A stretch of 64,000 nt of DNA from Onchocerca lupi (Eukaryota > Nematoda > Chromadorea > Rhabditida > Onchocercidae), in the NCBI GenBank assembly GCA_028564675.1, contig JAOVVO010000014.1, positions 186,001-250,000 on the forward strand, given 5' to 3'. The notes beneath the pieces were generated by a model that had not been told where the DNA came from, did not search any database, and saw only the letters and a program-made list of their open reading frames with translations. Shown here piece after piece: positions 24,001 to 35,600 of this stretch; position 1 is the first letter of the stretch; each line of letters begins with the position of its first letter. The translations under genes and the position numbers were made by a program.

Positions 24001-27000
24001 ATTGCTTGTTATCGATTAGTTATTATCAATTTGTTATTATTAATTATTTATTATTATTTATTACTATTTACAGTAGAAAGAAAATTTAGATAGTAAAACA
24101 ACCTGACGATATCCCTGACCATGCATTATATAACATTGCTTATCTGCATCATAAACCTGTCCTGGCTTGAGATCTGTTCTCACTGTTAATTTTTGTGGCA
24201 GATTGGATACTCTTAGACAATTTTTACCACGATTACTGAAAACCATTCTAATTTAAAAGTGAAAAGAACTAAAAAAAAAAAATTCAATCGAATTTAATTA
24301 AAAATGATCATCAGTGCATAAAATTCTTTATTAAAAGAAATAAATTCGTAATGGTACCTACTCGAGACGTTGCAGGAATGCATGGTAGTCGCGTAAACTG
24401 CAAATTGACCAAGTTACTTTTCCTGGACCCAATGATGAACTCATAATGTGCTTTGCTGGACAGTATGGTTCATCATGACGCATTCCGACGCTGCAACACT
24501 CAAAAAATATTTCACTATTAAAATATAATTAGACAGGAATCAACAAATGTTTGTGGATGGGCTGACCTGTGACCAAGCTCATGGGTTCCAATAAAAGCTG
24601 ATGTAAAATCGAGTCCTTCAGCCAAAGTGCAAGTATTCCACGGATCACACATACCATCCAATCGGGCGATACCACTTATGGATCTCGACCCGGTACCACG
24701 ATGGATATCGTATCTGAAGTGAGTTTAGTATGCCTCGATTCCTAATTTTCGATATAATCCAATTGTCGATTGAACCCATTCGAGAAGATGACTTAACTTC
24801 TTCAATTCGATGTGATTCAGTTTGTAAAAACTAATTTCTGCTAACGCCATGAATTTCATTTATACAAGGACATTTCTACATGTGATCAATGCTATGAGAA
24901 CATTACAAAAAGAATTAGCGATCAAATACATGATGGAAAATGAACCCTGTAAGCATCAATGCGTGATCCCAGTCACGTGAATCCAGGTTTCGCTGATAAT
25001 GGCAGAATCGATCCAGATATTTTTGAGCATGTCCGCTATTGTGTAAATGTGCTGCCATGGTGCTCTGAAATTCATGTTCGATGCTTAATCTTTTTTTGCG
25101 ATCAACCAAATTTCGTGAGTTTAATGCTTTGTAATATTTACGATTCGGCAACTAATTATTCGAAACTTTAGATCGAACTAATTATGGGATTATTTTCCAA
25201 GATATAAAAATAAATACACCGATGTACCTGAACTATCCATTGCTATCTCTCTTATTTGACCTCAATAAACTATCTGGACAAAAAAACTGTGGATCTATTC
25301 TTCTTCCGTTTTGTGTTGTTACGACTGTTAACACTTTAAATCCTTTTGTATAGAAATACTTTTGCTTTTCAATTTTCACATTATACTGTAATTCCTTATT
25401 CACCAATCCTTCTTGCCTTTAGCGGTTGCTGAGAATTTCAACAAAATATTTAAACATTTCGTTTGAAGTTATAAACTAAAGTAGCAATAATTTTTCCGCA
25501 CATTTTATCCTTCTCCGACATTTTGTGTCGTTTATATTTTGGGAATTAAAATGAAACTAATATTTCCAATTCTTTTTATTTTCTAGAAAATGGCTTTCTT
25601 CATTTGATCTTTCATCAATTTTTGCAAAATTATCGGTCAATTTACTTTGACAATCAGTCGATAATATTGATTCTTAAAATTTGAGCATTATGCAGAAAAA
25701 TTTTATGAACAGTCAATCCTATACTCTAAGAAAATCTGAAAGATCGGAAAAATCTGAAGAAAAAAATGATACCGGTTGAGTGGTGAGCACTTCGAATCTT
25801 ACTACATGAAATGATAGTTGAGGAATAGCACTTGGTTGATGATACATAATTTGTATATTGTTAAGCATTGTTAATGCATAATCTTGCAGTTTACTACTTG
25901 CATCTATGCCATATTTACTGCTAAAGAGCTTCCATAGCAGTTCATCAATGAATATTGCTAATTCCACCTGAAAATTTAGTTTGAAATTGTTGCTTCATAA
26001 GAATGTACAAATTTCAGGCTTAAAGAACTATTAATTCATAGACATGCGGAATTTTTACAGACTCAATAACTGACTGTAATATTTCACTTTGCCAAGATGT
26101 GTTCTGCTGAAATTATAAAACGAACGATCACTCAATGTGCAAAATTTCGTATTCATTTATTGAAATTCTTCGGTCTTCACTTTACTTCTTCTTCTCAAAA
26201 GTGACTGCTGCGAATTTCTTTAATGTTGATGTTATTAGACTAGCCAATAACACACTATAATTTATGTGATGCTATTTTTCTCTTTTTCTCTTTTTCAAAC
26301 AATCCTTAAAGACTTGTATTTTCGAAGTTCTGCTTCGCTTTTTGACCGAAGTCCATGATTGATTTGTTGAATAAATTTAAATCTCCTTAAAAATCTTTTT
26401 ATTCCTTAAATTTTCTATTTTGCAAATGAAAGAAACATTTTTTGAAGCGCCATTCCTATCTGATAATTTGGCACCGCTAAATTATTCTTATAAATACTTG
26501 TATATGCGACACAAAAACTTATTTAGATTTTAGTTTCCAAATTCTTTCCGCATTCTCATACTCCTTTCTAATGATGAAAAAATTTTGCAAAGAATTTTGG
26601 CCATTATCAATAATCCATTGATCGAACTTGACACTAGAAGTACTTAGTGATGAATGGAAAGAAAAAGACTAAAGTAATTAGGTGATAACATGGTTATCAA
26701 GAAGGAATAATGCTCAGAAAAATTCTTCTTTTTATAAAATGTAAGATTTAATAAATAAGAAAATAAAAAATGAATTATGTTTTGTCTAACAACCATCAAG
26801 GAGTTTGTCTAAAAGCGCAGCAAAACTTTGGAAGCATAATCCTTGAAGGATTGTTTTAAAAAAAAGAAGAAAAAAAATTTATAACGTATTTTTCTTCAAA
26901 AATGGAGCTGTCAGAAAACCCTAAATATATTTTCTATCTCACAATACTTGCACTAAAAAAAAATTATTTGAATCGTTATCCAATTCACATGTAATATCCT

Positions 27001-30000
27001 GTACGCCAATCATGTAACATGTAAGTTTTTTCATATCCGATATGCTAATTATTACAAAAATTATATCCTTTCTCATACCATTCTCTTACACAGCATGAGA
27101 AAGCTATGTAATTCTCTTTTTTTTATTCCATAAGCCACACTTGCTTATCTAGGATAGAAGAGTTATTCAAAAAATTAGTTTTGGCTAGTGGCGGTGATAA
27201 ACTCGACTCCTGTAAATTTCGACGGTTATCGAAGCAAGTGGCCGCTGTAAACTGTTGTATTTTTGACCTTAATTCTTCGATTTGGTGATCCTCGGCTGTT
27301 ATAATTTTCATTCTATAAACTTTTCTCAGTTTTCTATCTATATATTATTCTGTCATCAATTATTTGCGGTATTAGTAATAAACATAAAAGTTAGTCGTCA
27401 CGCATTCATCAATTCGACTCAAATCGTAAGTCCTTACTTTTCACTAACAATAACTCTTTTCTTCAAAGAAGAAAAAATTTACAAAGGAGTATAGAATTGC
27501 AGAAATTATTGTCATACCATTAGTAATAAATGTCATTGTTGCATAATAGTGGCTGTTTTCTGTTTTGTGAAGTGTTAATTAGTAACGATAATAATAACTT
27601 GTTAGATGTATCTCTTTGATCAATGGATTTTATTCCAAAAATGTTTTTTAAAGTGCCAGAATTTGAAAGAAGATTATGGAACCATATATCAATTCAAACT
27701 CATATATTTTTAACCAAAGGAAGAAGAAAGGTTCCTGGTCAATATTTTCTTGTTAGAAGATGCCGGTTATGTAAAGAAAAAAGTGTGCGATTATGTAAGC
27801 AACATACAACAATATTAGATATCTCCTTTCTGCATGTCAGTCATTTCCCATAAAAATTTATGAATTTTAGAGTTACGTGTAATGAGCCAATTTGCATGAC
27901 ATTCATCAAAATGTCAGGAATTTTTAGATACTGGAATAATTTCTTATTAAAATAAAGCTAACAATAAGTTCGCCTTTCTCGCTGAGACGTTGCCCAACTG
28001 CAAATATATCTTCGCTCACTTCGTTCTCGTCTTCTGTAAGTTCGGCCGAGGTAATTATCGATTCGAGACCGCAAAAATCTTTTTGCGCCACTTCACGTTT
28101 ATAAATTACATGCAATCCAGAATCTGAGTCTAAATTTTTGTGGAATTTAATGTTTTATTCATATCTGAGTAAACAGACAAATATACATGACAAAAAATGA
28201 GTTCATATTTAATTATGTTTGTGTCTTCTCTATCAGTAAGCCGTGTCGAGTTACATGTCCCGTCTTTTTATTTTCATTCATATTTTATTAAGCTGTTTCC
28301 CAACTAAATAAAATAGGCAATAATTTGATAGTTTAATAGAATAGTCCTTGAAAATTTATAGACACTACCGTTCCGGTTCTTCTGATCAAATCGATGAACA
28401 TGGCGATCGGGCAATGGATGCAACACATAAACTTCATCTGGCATGACAATTACACCTTTCTGAAAAATGATAATTTAATATCTTGAATCAAAATTTTTAA
28501 ATTATTGCAATATATGAATCATTTACGGTCAAATTCTGAAATGTTTGAAATTAAAAAAAAAAAAAAGAAAGAAAAGAAAAAAGCCATTATCGATTAACAT
28601 TTACTTGAAATTTTGCATATTTTTCTTTCTAAATAAAAGTAAAGATTTGTATAAATAAGCCTATAATTTTGCATTTTATATGTACATTTTCATTTTCAAC
28701 GCTTAACTCAACTTGAGTTAAGCGTATTTTTTTTCTTTAAAAATATATTAACTCGATTTTACCTACTTCTGTATGAACCATTTCACATTAAATGTGGTTA
28801 CATTTTTCAAACGAATATTCTGAATGATTCGCATCGAAAATGGATTTAAATAAGACAAGTAATGTAAGTTCACTGACAAGATTCCCATCACAGTTGCTGA
28901 TAGCTGCATAAGCCTCTGCTGATTTGTGCTGATAATGGCAGCTGGTCGGTGATATGCCAACATACAACTTTCCACCACCATGCGCATTTCGGAAAACAGT
29001 CTTCAAATGTGGTGATACAAGCGATTGAGTGCTTGGCTCTAGCGTTAAATTTATTGGCTTGTTATGAATAGTAACCCGAAGCAGCTTTAATTGACCATCT
29101 TTTGAATACTCTGTTTTTGGATATAGTTCTTCATGTTGAGGTACTATAACGACATAACTTAGATAAATAAACCTGTTGTCACTTGTCAGGAATTTGATAT
29201 CATTTAATTGAAAGTAAGGAGGCATGACATTAAAGCATAGCTTAATTTTCGATTCATTTTTTTCCATAGCTATAATGATAATCAACTGGCATCAATGCTT
29301 TTTACATTAATATTACAGTACTTTGGCATTATATATTGTATCATTTCCTAAATGTTTTTGAAAATATTTCTGACAGATAATTTCACTAAAATATATGTGC
29401 AATATATTTTTCAGTCATTACAGCTTATTGCTATTATTAATGGATACTCTTCAAAACAAGTTCGCAAAGTTGCTACAAAGGAAGGTTGGACGAGAAATGC
29501 ACTATCTTTTCCATCAGAGGAAAATAAATTAACTATCGTTCGTTATTTCATATGATGATGGAATTGAAAGTGTTTCTTGTTAGAATTATATTTTAATAAG
29601 CGCAAATTTTTAAAAAAATAATTGCTAAACTTTTGGTTAAAAAAAAAGAAGAGAAGTGAGTAATTTTTGAGTATTTTTTTCTTTTTTGAGTATTTCAATG
29701 AGTACTTTTTCCATCGCAAAATAAAAAAAAGCAAATCAAATTTATTTGGTTATGCGTTGTTACCTGACAAATTATTTTTTATACAACGTTATTCTCAGTT
29801 AATTAGGAAACCATTTTATTGCTGCTAACTGAAGGAATAGATGATGTGTCACCGGCTGACCTTCAATTATAATTTATTTGTCACCAAAAACTATCAGACA
29901 TTTCCAGTATCTCATAGCATGAAGAAATAAACGATTTCTGTAAGACTAGTTACTATGTGAAATCTCTTCCGTCATTTACTTCTTCATAAAAAAGCGAAAA

Positions 30001-32657
30001 ACTAAATTGCGGCATTATAAGTTGATTCTGACAACAACTCGTAGATTTCTTGTGTTGAAATGTTGATGCATGGTACTATATCACCTGAGTAAATAATAGC
30101 TATTAATAAAGTTAACATACCATCAGAGAAGGTGTGCACACCAAATGTATATCGCAATTCTTCCGCTGAGAGAAATGGCGCTGTTGTCGATTCTAATAAC
30201 TATAATTCATAATTTTCATGTTAATTAAAATAATAAATTGTTTGTTTTTGGCACATTTCTATCGTGCAGCTTTCACAATTCTCTTCATATGTCCATCTGT
30301 TCATTGTTTAAATTTGCCGCATATTTAATTATTCCTTACATCGAAGTTGAATAGTAAATGATACTTCATAAAATTCACATTTTGCTTTGTTAAATATATT
30401 ATAGAAGATGCGGCAATAAGTAAGAATAATTCTACCCGTTCAATAAAACATTTCTACTGAGAGCATTTTGGAAGTAAAAGCACAACAAAATGACATGAAA
30501 TTGGAAAAAACGAATTAAAAAAATAAAGGATTATCATTTATTCTTTTAATTTGCATGCATTACAATTATCTAATGAACACAAATAATTTCATAATTATCC
30601 AATAATCGTAATATTTTGCATGTAAATTGAAGAAACCTTAATTCAGTTCATAATTATCTACTTAAGCAATTTGATTACAATAATAATTATTATATCATAA
30701 ATAATGAATTACAATAGAATTATGACATTGATATCATAGTTATTCAACAATTATAAACTATTTCCAATCAATGAACTAGAAGAAAAGGCTAAGAATAGAA
30801 ATATAATTAGAGATAAATTGGAAATAGAGTTTTGAGTTCAAAGCTAGAGCATATACAACGATCAGAGAATAAACTTAAAGGTTGCTTTGCTTTTTGAATA
30901 TTGAAATCATTTTGAGATCAGAAATCATCCTATTTCGTCATGATTCTTCAGATCGCTTGCCACTTTTTTTAAAACATTGCGATATAACGCACATCAATAA
31001 ATCGGGCGATAGAGTTTTTTTTTTTTTAAATGCAAAGATATCAGTGACGAGAAAGTGATGATGCTTGAAACGAAGTAAAATAGTCGCTATAAAGCAAGAA
31101 AAAAAAAATTAAAAATGAAATGTAGAAAGAGACATTCCGAACTTTTGAGTAAAATGAACTTGTATGAAGAAAGAGAACTTAAAAAAAAATTGAAAAAAAT
31201 CTTCTTTGAATGACAATTTTTTTTAGCGGCAAAAAAGTTTTTTTTTGAAAAAAACTTTGTATCGTAAAATATTCCGGAAATTACTACTGACTGCTGATCG
31301 GTTAAAGTTCAAATATTCTTGTATGAGAAAAGTAATTTAATTGTTAACATTTCTTCTACATTAACGAAGGAATATGTTATCAATTGAAATAAGACTTACT
31401 TGTTTTAAATCACCTTGATATTTAGTAATTCTTTGCCGGAAATATGATGTCTTCACATCACCGGAAATATGCACTATCAGCAAAAGTGCACTCCAACTGT
31501 GCGTTTAGAACATTTTCAAAGAATATTACATTTCTTGCACACCAATATTACTCGGTGATCTTCGAGCTTGTAAAATCAAACTCAATTTAAAGAAAAAAGA
31601 AAAAAAATAAATAAATATTGAAATAGCACATACTTCCGCCGATCTAATTCAAAAATTATTGACAGTGATGTTTTCAAGGTCAAAATTGTGTAATTTTTTT
31701 TTCAAGATTTTTGGCAAAAAGAATTTCTCTTTTTCATGAAAAAAATATTTATATATACTAAATGTATAAGGAAGATTAGCGATTACTTTAACAAAGTCGA
31801 AAAAGCGAATATCTGATAGGTTTTATACATTTGCAAGCAATAGCCACTCTTGTGATGTCCAACAAGATAAAACAATGTAAAATCAAATTCTACTTGAGAT
31901 TCCTTGCTTCTTCCTGCTGTGCTAATGAATGTGAAACTATCATTAAATCTTCTGAGGTTGATTACTCATTAAAAATTGGTGGTGCTGGTTAATTTGCTAG
32001 GGTAAAGCTTTTCTTCAGGGTGGCTCTGAATTTCAATTTGAAAGTAAAATTGTAAGTGGTGATTTCCAAAAAAATATATCCCTAGCATGCAAAACGGTTT
32101 GGAATTGGTAAAAAGGGAGGCTTCCTCCTTCTTCACATTTCTCTTTGAGAAAAACGAAATTATTTCACACAATGACTTGTAAAGATTAAGACAAAATCGA
32201 AAGAATCAAGATGAAAATTAATACACATTGTCGAACAGTCAAAAATTTTTGTTAAGAAGGATTGTCTTAAAACAGTCAGGAAAAAAATATTTTCAATAAA
32301 ATAATGCAGTGATACAAATAAAAATACCATTACTTAAAGAAATGGAAGAAATAAGCAGAAATATAATTACTTTTTCAAAGTAATTCATTTTCTTTATTCG
32401 TAATAATTGAAAATGTGTATTAAAATTATGAACATATTTCTATGCATTATTAGCATCTCTCATAAATGCAAGATCAAATGAGGCAATGAGAATATAAATA
32501 ATGATATTATTACTTTGACAGAATCCTGCAATAGTGCAAAGTATTGTACTTCTACTTGTAGGTTGCACTTATCAATAGTACGAAGTATGGTACCTACCTG
32601 ACAGTGAAAAATGAGAAGGAAAAGGTGAAGAAGAGATGGAAAAGGTTTTGTTTTCAT
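15056..32657 (-). CDS. ADAMTS-type secreted metalloprotease with seven TSP1 repeats (21 exons, about 1127 aa)
   Basis: Exons: 32657-32594, 31473-31400, 30199-30121, 29269-28878, 28459-28369, 28123-27932, 27295-27141, 25967-25773, 25064-24946, 24713-24567, 24490-24362, 24247-24103, 20540-20358, 20039-19830, 19222-19103, 18947-18775, 17629-17403, 17178-17036, 16784-16648, 16444-16173, 15192-15056. Signal peptide [19 protein letters not shown]; reprolysin propeptide to about residue 290 ([13 protein letters not shown], then HVIYKR); catalytic domain from about 350 ([11 protein letters not shown]) with the complete zinc site HELGHSVGMRHD at about 498-509 and a Met-turn (KHIMSSS). A disintegrin-like region ([13 protein letters not shown]), one TSP1, a Cys-rich exon ([16 protein letters not shown]) and six C-terminal TSP1 repeats (about 801-1127) follow. 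ADAMTS enzymes cut extracellular matrix proteins; nematode relatives are ADT-1, ADT-2 and GON-1, and which one this matches is not settled. There is almost no spacer domain and no GON domain. Least certain: first intron and the 27932/27295 junction. Confidence 0.9.
21755..23370 (-). mobile_element. Helitron RepHel relic (C-terminal PIF1-like helicase, frameshifted)
   Basis: The minus strand carries successive pieces of a Helitron helicase inside the ADAMTS intron 20541-24102, in the host gene's orientation. In order from 23370: [102 protein letters not shown] (about 22.8 kb), [15 protein letters not shown] (about 22.47 kb) and [20 protein letters not shown] (about 22.0 kb). At least three frame changes and several stops separate them, so it cannot be functional. 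The Walker A stretch reads APGTGKT, apparently one Gly short of the usual APGGTGKT. The Rep/HUH nuclease half is absent, and I could not identify 5'-TC or CTRR termini. Related copies are known in many nematode and insect genomes; the family assignment is from recognised motifs. Confidence 0.85.
22545..22600. repeat. Short direct repeat inside the Helitron relic
   Basis: The unit GAAGTTATGAAGCAATGAAAT occurs twice, about 26 bases apart, at about 22551 and 22577. It interrupts the helicase coding remnant between the GDFRQT and FPNIQ segments and is a likely slippage or insertion scar. Confidence 0.7.
23756..23942 (+). repeat. Dispersed repeat, copy A
   Basis: This segment aligns with 59733-59920 in the same orientation. 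Shared blocks include ATAAACCC, TTTTAGTT-TCAC, CACGTGAA, AAGTATGT, GTCTATT and AGAACTTCCGGAG, with substitutions and small indels between. It lies just beyond the N-terminal side of the Helitron relic in the same intron. Whether it belongs to that element or to another non-autonomous family cannot be told from two copies. Confidence 0.75.
23941..24066. repeat. Degenerate A/T tandem repeat
   Basis: Units resembling AATTATTTATTATC repeat about nine times with substitutions, directly before the ADAMTS exon at 24103-24247. It is simple-sequence DNA within the intron. Confidence 0.75.
27623..27853 (+). pseudogene. Possible piggyBac-like zinc-ribbon fragment
   Basis: An antisense open frame lies in the ADAMTS intron 27296-27931. 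It reads [18 protein letters not shown] then [11 protein letters not shown]; one base shift further on gives ISPFCMSV. A Cys-rich tail of the form RRCxxC...CxxH...PFC recalls the C-terminal zinc ribbon of piggyBac transposases. There is no DDD catalytic region nearby. It may be a chance frame; the identification is tentative. Confidence 0.3.
28699..28725. repeat. Perfect 27-base palindrome
   Basis: The arms 28699-28711 (ACGCTTAACTCAA) and 28713-28725 are exact reverse complements around a single C. It sits in the ADAMTS intron between exons 29269-28878 and 28459-28369. Function unknown. Confidence 0.85.
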
Positions 32658-35600
32658 TTCTTTTGCACAGATAATAAGCAGAAGTAATGATCGTTGTACT
32701 GCCAGATTATTGTTGTTGTTATTGTTGTTGACACACTGGCTGAGATGGAAATGAACTGTGTGTGAAATGCAGTGCTTTGGTATTGAAAAATGCAAAAAAC
32801 AATAGTGAATAGGTAGGAGGTGGTACTTTTCACTTTGTTAGGCCTTAGATGTCGCTATCCGTCGTTGTCTCGTCGTTATCGTTACTGTTGCCGAGTTGTT
32901 CGTTGTAATTACTATCTTTTGTTCTTGATCAAGTTAATGATTACAATACGGTATAAACAGCACCGTTTCCCCTATTCATTTAGTCAGTTGATAATGCGTA
33001 TAGAATGGGAATAGTATGGTGATCATAATGATGAAGATGATTGCAATTAAAAACCAGTGAAAATAGTTTTAAATTTGGAGGAAGCGAGGATGAAGGGCAG
33101 AAAATGAAGAAAGGATAGGAGGAAGAAGAGAGGAAGAAGAGGAAGAGAATGACAGTTAGAAAGCAAATTCAGGAATTTGGAAAGATAGAAGTCGTAAAAA
33201 GGAGCAATATATGATGCAACAAGAAGATACATTTTCATAGAAAAGAAGTATAGATAAGGAAAGTTTCGTTAATGAGTAAATTTCAAATTTAATATTCAAT
33301 CCTTTGCCCATCTGCAGAAAATATATTTTTCTTATGGAAATTCATGTGATTCTGTAATTCTTCTCTTTGCAGGATATGTTTTTTCATTTTTTGATGCCAA
33401 AATATTTTGATGTGTTAAATAAATAAATAATTAGGAATGGCTGTTTTGTCTGGAAGTGACCAGTTGATACACAGGGAGATGGGATTGATACTAGAAGGAT
33501 GAAGACGATTTATACTAGTCAACTTTCTTCGCAGAGTAACTCATGTTGATTAAACCGAAATTCAATGGTGGACTTTGCAGCTGATAGTTACTAAATATGA
33601 AAAGTAAGTTAGAATAAATTAGCTTATAACGAAAGTTTTAACTTTTTCAAATCGAAAATCAACGATTTCAGGACAGTCTGATGAAATTATCATATCTGTA
33701 AAATGTTTGCATTGTGGTTTGTTGAAATTTTCAGCATGACAAATTAAAGTTTCTATGGAAGAAATATCGGTGTCAAAGTGTGTGTATGCACCACTATTTC
33801 GAAAGCATGCAAGAGAGACGACAGGTATTCACTCGTTCTTGCAAGGTATTATCACATCATTTATGTATCTGTTAGTATAAATATGTGTGCATGTGTGTGT
33901 GCTTGTGAGTGTACATAATACGAGAATGTGTCTGTATATATCGTCAGTGCGTATGCGTTTTTTGAAAATTTTAAACGACGACTTAAAATAATGATGATCT
34001 TCTATCTTCTAGAACAAAGAATATTGACAAATCGTTCAGTGGCAAGACGGTCAGGGCAAGTATTGGTGACGGATTATAATGTCGTAGAAATTTGCTCATT
34101 TTGGGAAACTTTCATTTCTTGAGCAATTAACACGTAGAACAGATAAAGCAGATGATAGAGTGTGATCGGAAATGGTTTTTATCAATATGTGTGTCTCATG
34201 TGTATATGTAATAATTATTACTCTTTTCTTGAATTTATCGTCATCTTTCTGCTGATGGCACTACGAAAATCCAAAAATAATCCCAAAAAATGAGTTTGAA
34301 AAAGTCAAGAATGTTAGCAAGCAATCAAACAAAACCTGCAGATCTATTCCACAGAAGATACTAATTTATCGATGTAATTGCTGTGATGGCAGAATTATCC
34401 TTTAATCATCAGGAATTTTATCAACAAATGGAAGCAAGTAATTAAAAAAGATGAATTTTGAAGAAAAAATCATTTTTTAGCGGATCATTTAGAAGCAAAA
34501 GTTTATTCTATACTTTGTGCACAAGAATAGGTTGCCGATCAATTATTTCTTGGAGAAATTCTTGTAAAAAATTACAGCGACATTTTCATCGACCGGAAGT
34601 GAGAGAGCAATGAATTAGGCATTTAACTTCAACAAACAGGAACACTTTGTCTGCGGGCAATCCGCAAATGTGATAATACAGGGGCATTGGTCGCAATATT
34701 TGATTAATTACTTGAAATGTTAAAAAAATATTGAAATTTATGAGATACTAATTTTGCTGACTACATTGATATTACAAACAATGCAAATTTTAATCTTTTT
34801 TCTTCTTTCGTTTTCCTTCCATCATCAATAAATTACCGAAAATGCTGACAACATCTTAAATTGCATTTATGAAACAATTATTTTAATTTTAAGAAAATTT
34901 TCAGACTATCTTGTTCCTGAAAAAGTTATCTTTTTTTTTTGTTTCTATTTTTCACTCATGTAAAAGAGGTAATTTACGAAAAAATTATTGAAGATTGTTT
35001 GAAAATCGTTAATCACTTGTTCAATTGCTCATCTGCAGTTCGTAATGGTTCTCAACGTTGCACAGTGAAAACTTATTATTTGATTTAGATTTTCATCCCT
35101 TAGCAAGTCATCCTATAGATGCTGAAGTTTTCGCTAAGTTATTTCAGAGATGTAAACGAAATTTTGATTTTCTGTTCCTTTAAAAAACCAGAAAATGAGA
35201 TTGCTTGGAAAAGTATGGAAGATCGACGAGTTTTTAATTGAATCTTATTTTCCCATCTGTGAAGTTATCAAGAAAGTAAACAACTGAGCAATAAAGCAAA
35301 AAGGCGAAATACGGAGACATGCAAAAGCATCGACTTCTCATTTTGATCACAAAAAGTGCAAATCAGTGGATAAACAATGCTACTATTGATAATAAACTAG
35401 AACATGGTTTATTTGAGAAATGCAGACACAATAATTATTTGCACTGTTACAAATCGCTAAAAATTCTATTATTATTACTGTTGCTTCAATCAAAGCTAAT
35501 GCTCATTTTCGATAATTCTTGTTTAATTTCTGATCAACGATCGTAGAAAATTAGGATACAACAGCAGAACCCACTGTTTTATGTCCTCCGACAGCGCTCT

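Noticed and set aside
32460..32795. 111-residue ORF with a poly-Asn run
   Set aside because: The upper part is a translated trinucleotide repeat; only the internal Met at 32657 and its signal-peptide segment were kept, as ADAMTS exon 1.
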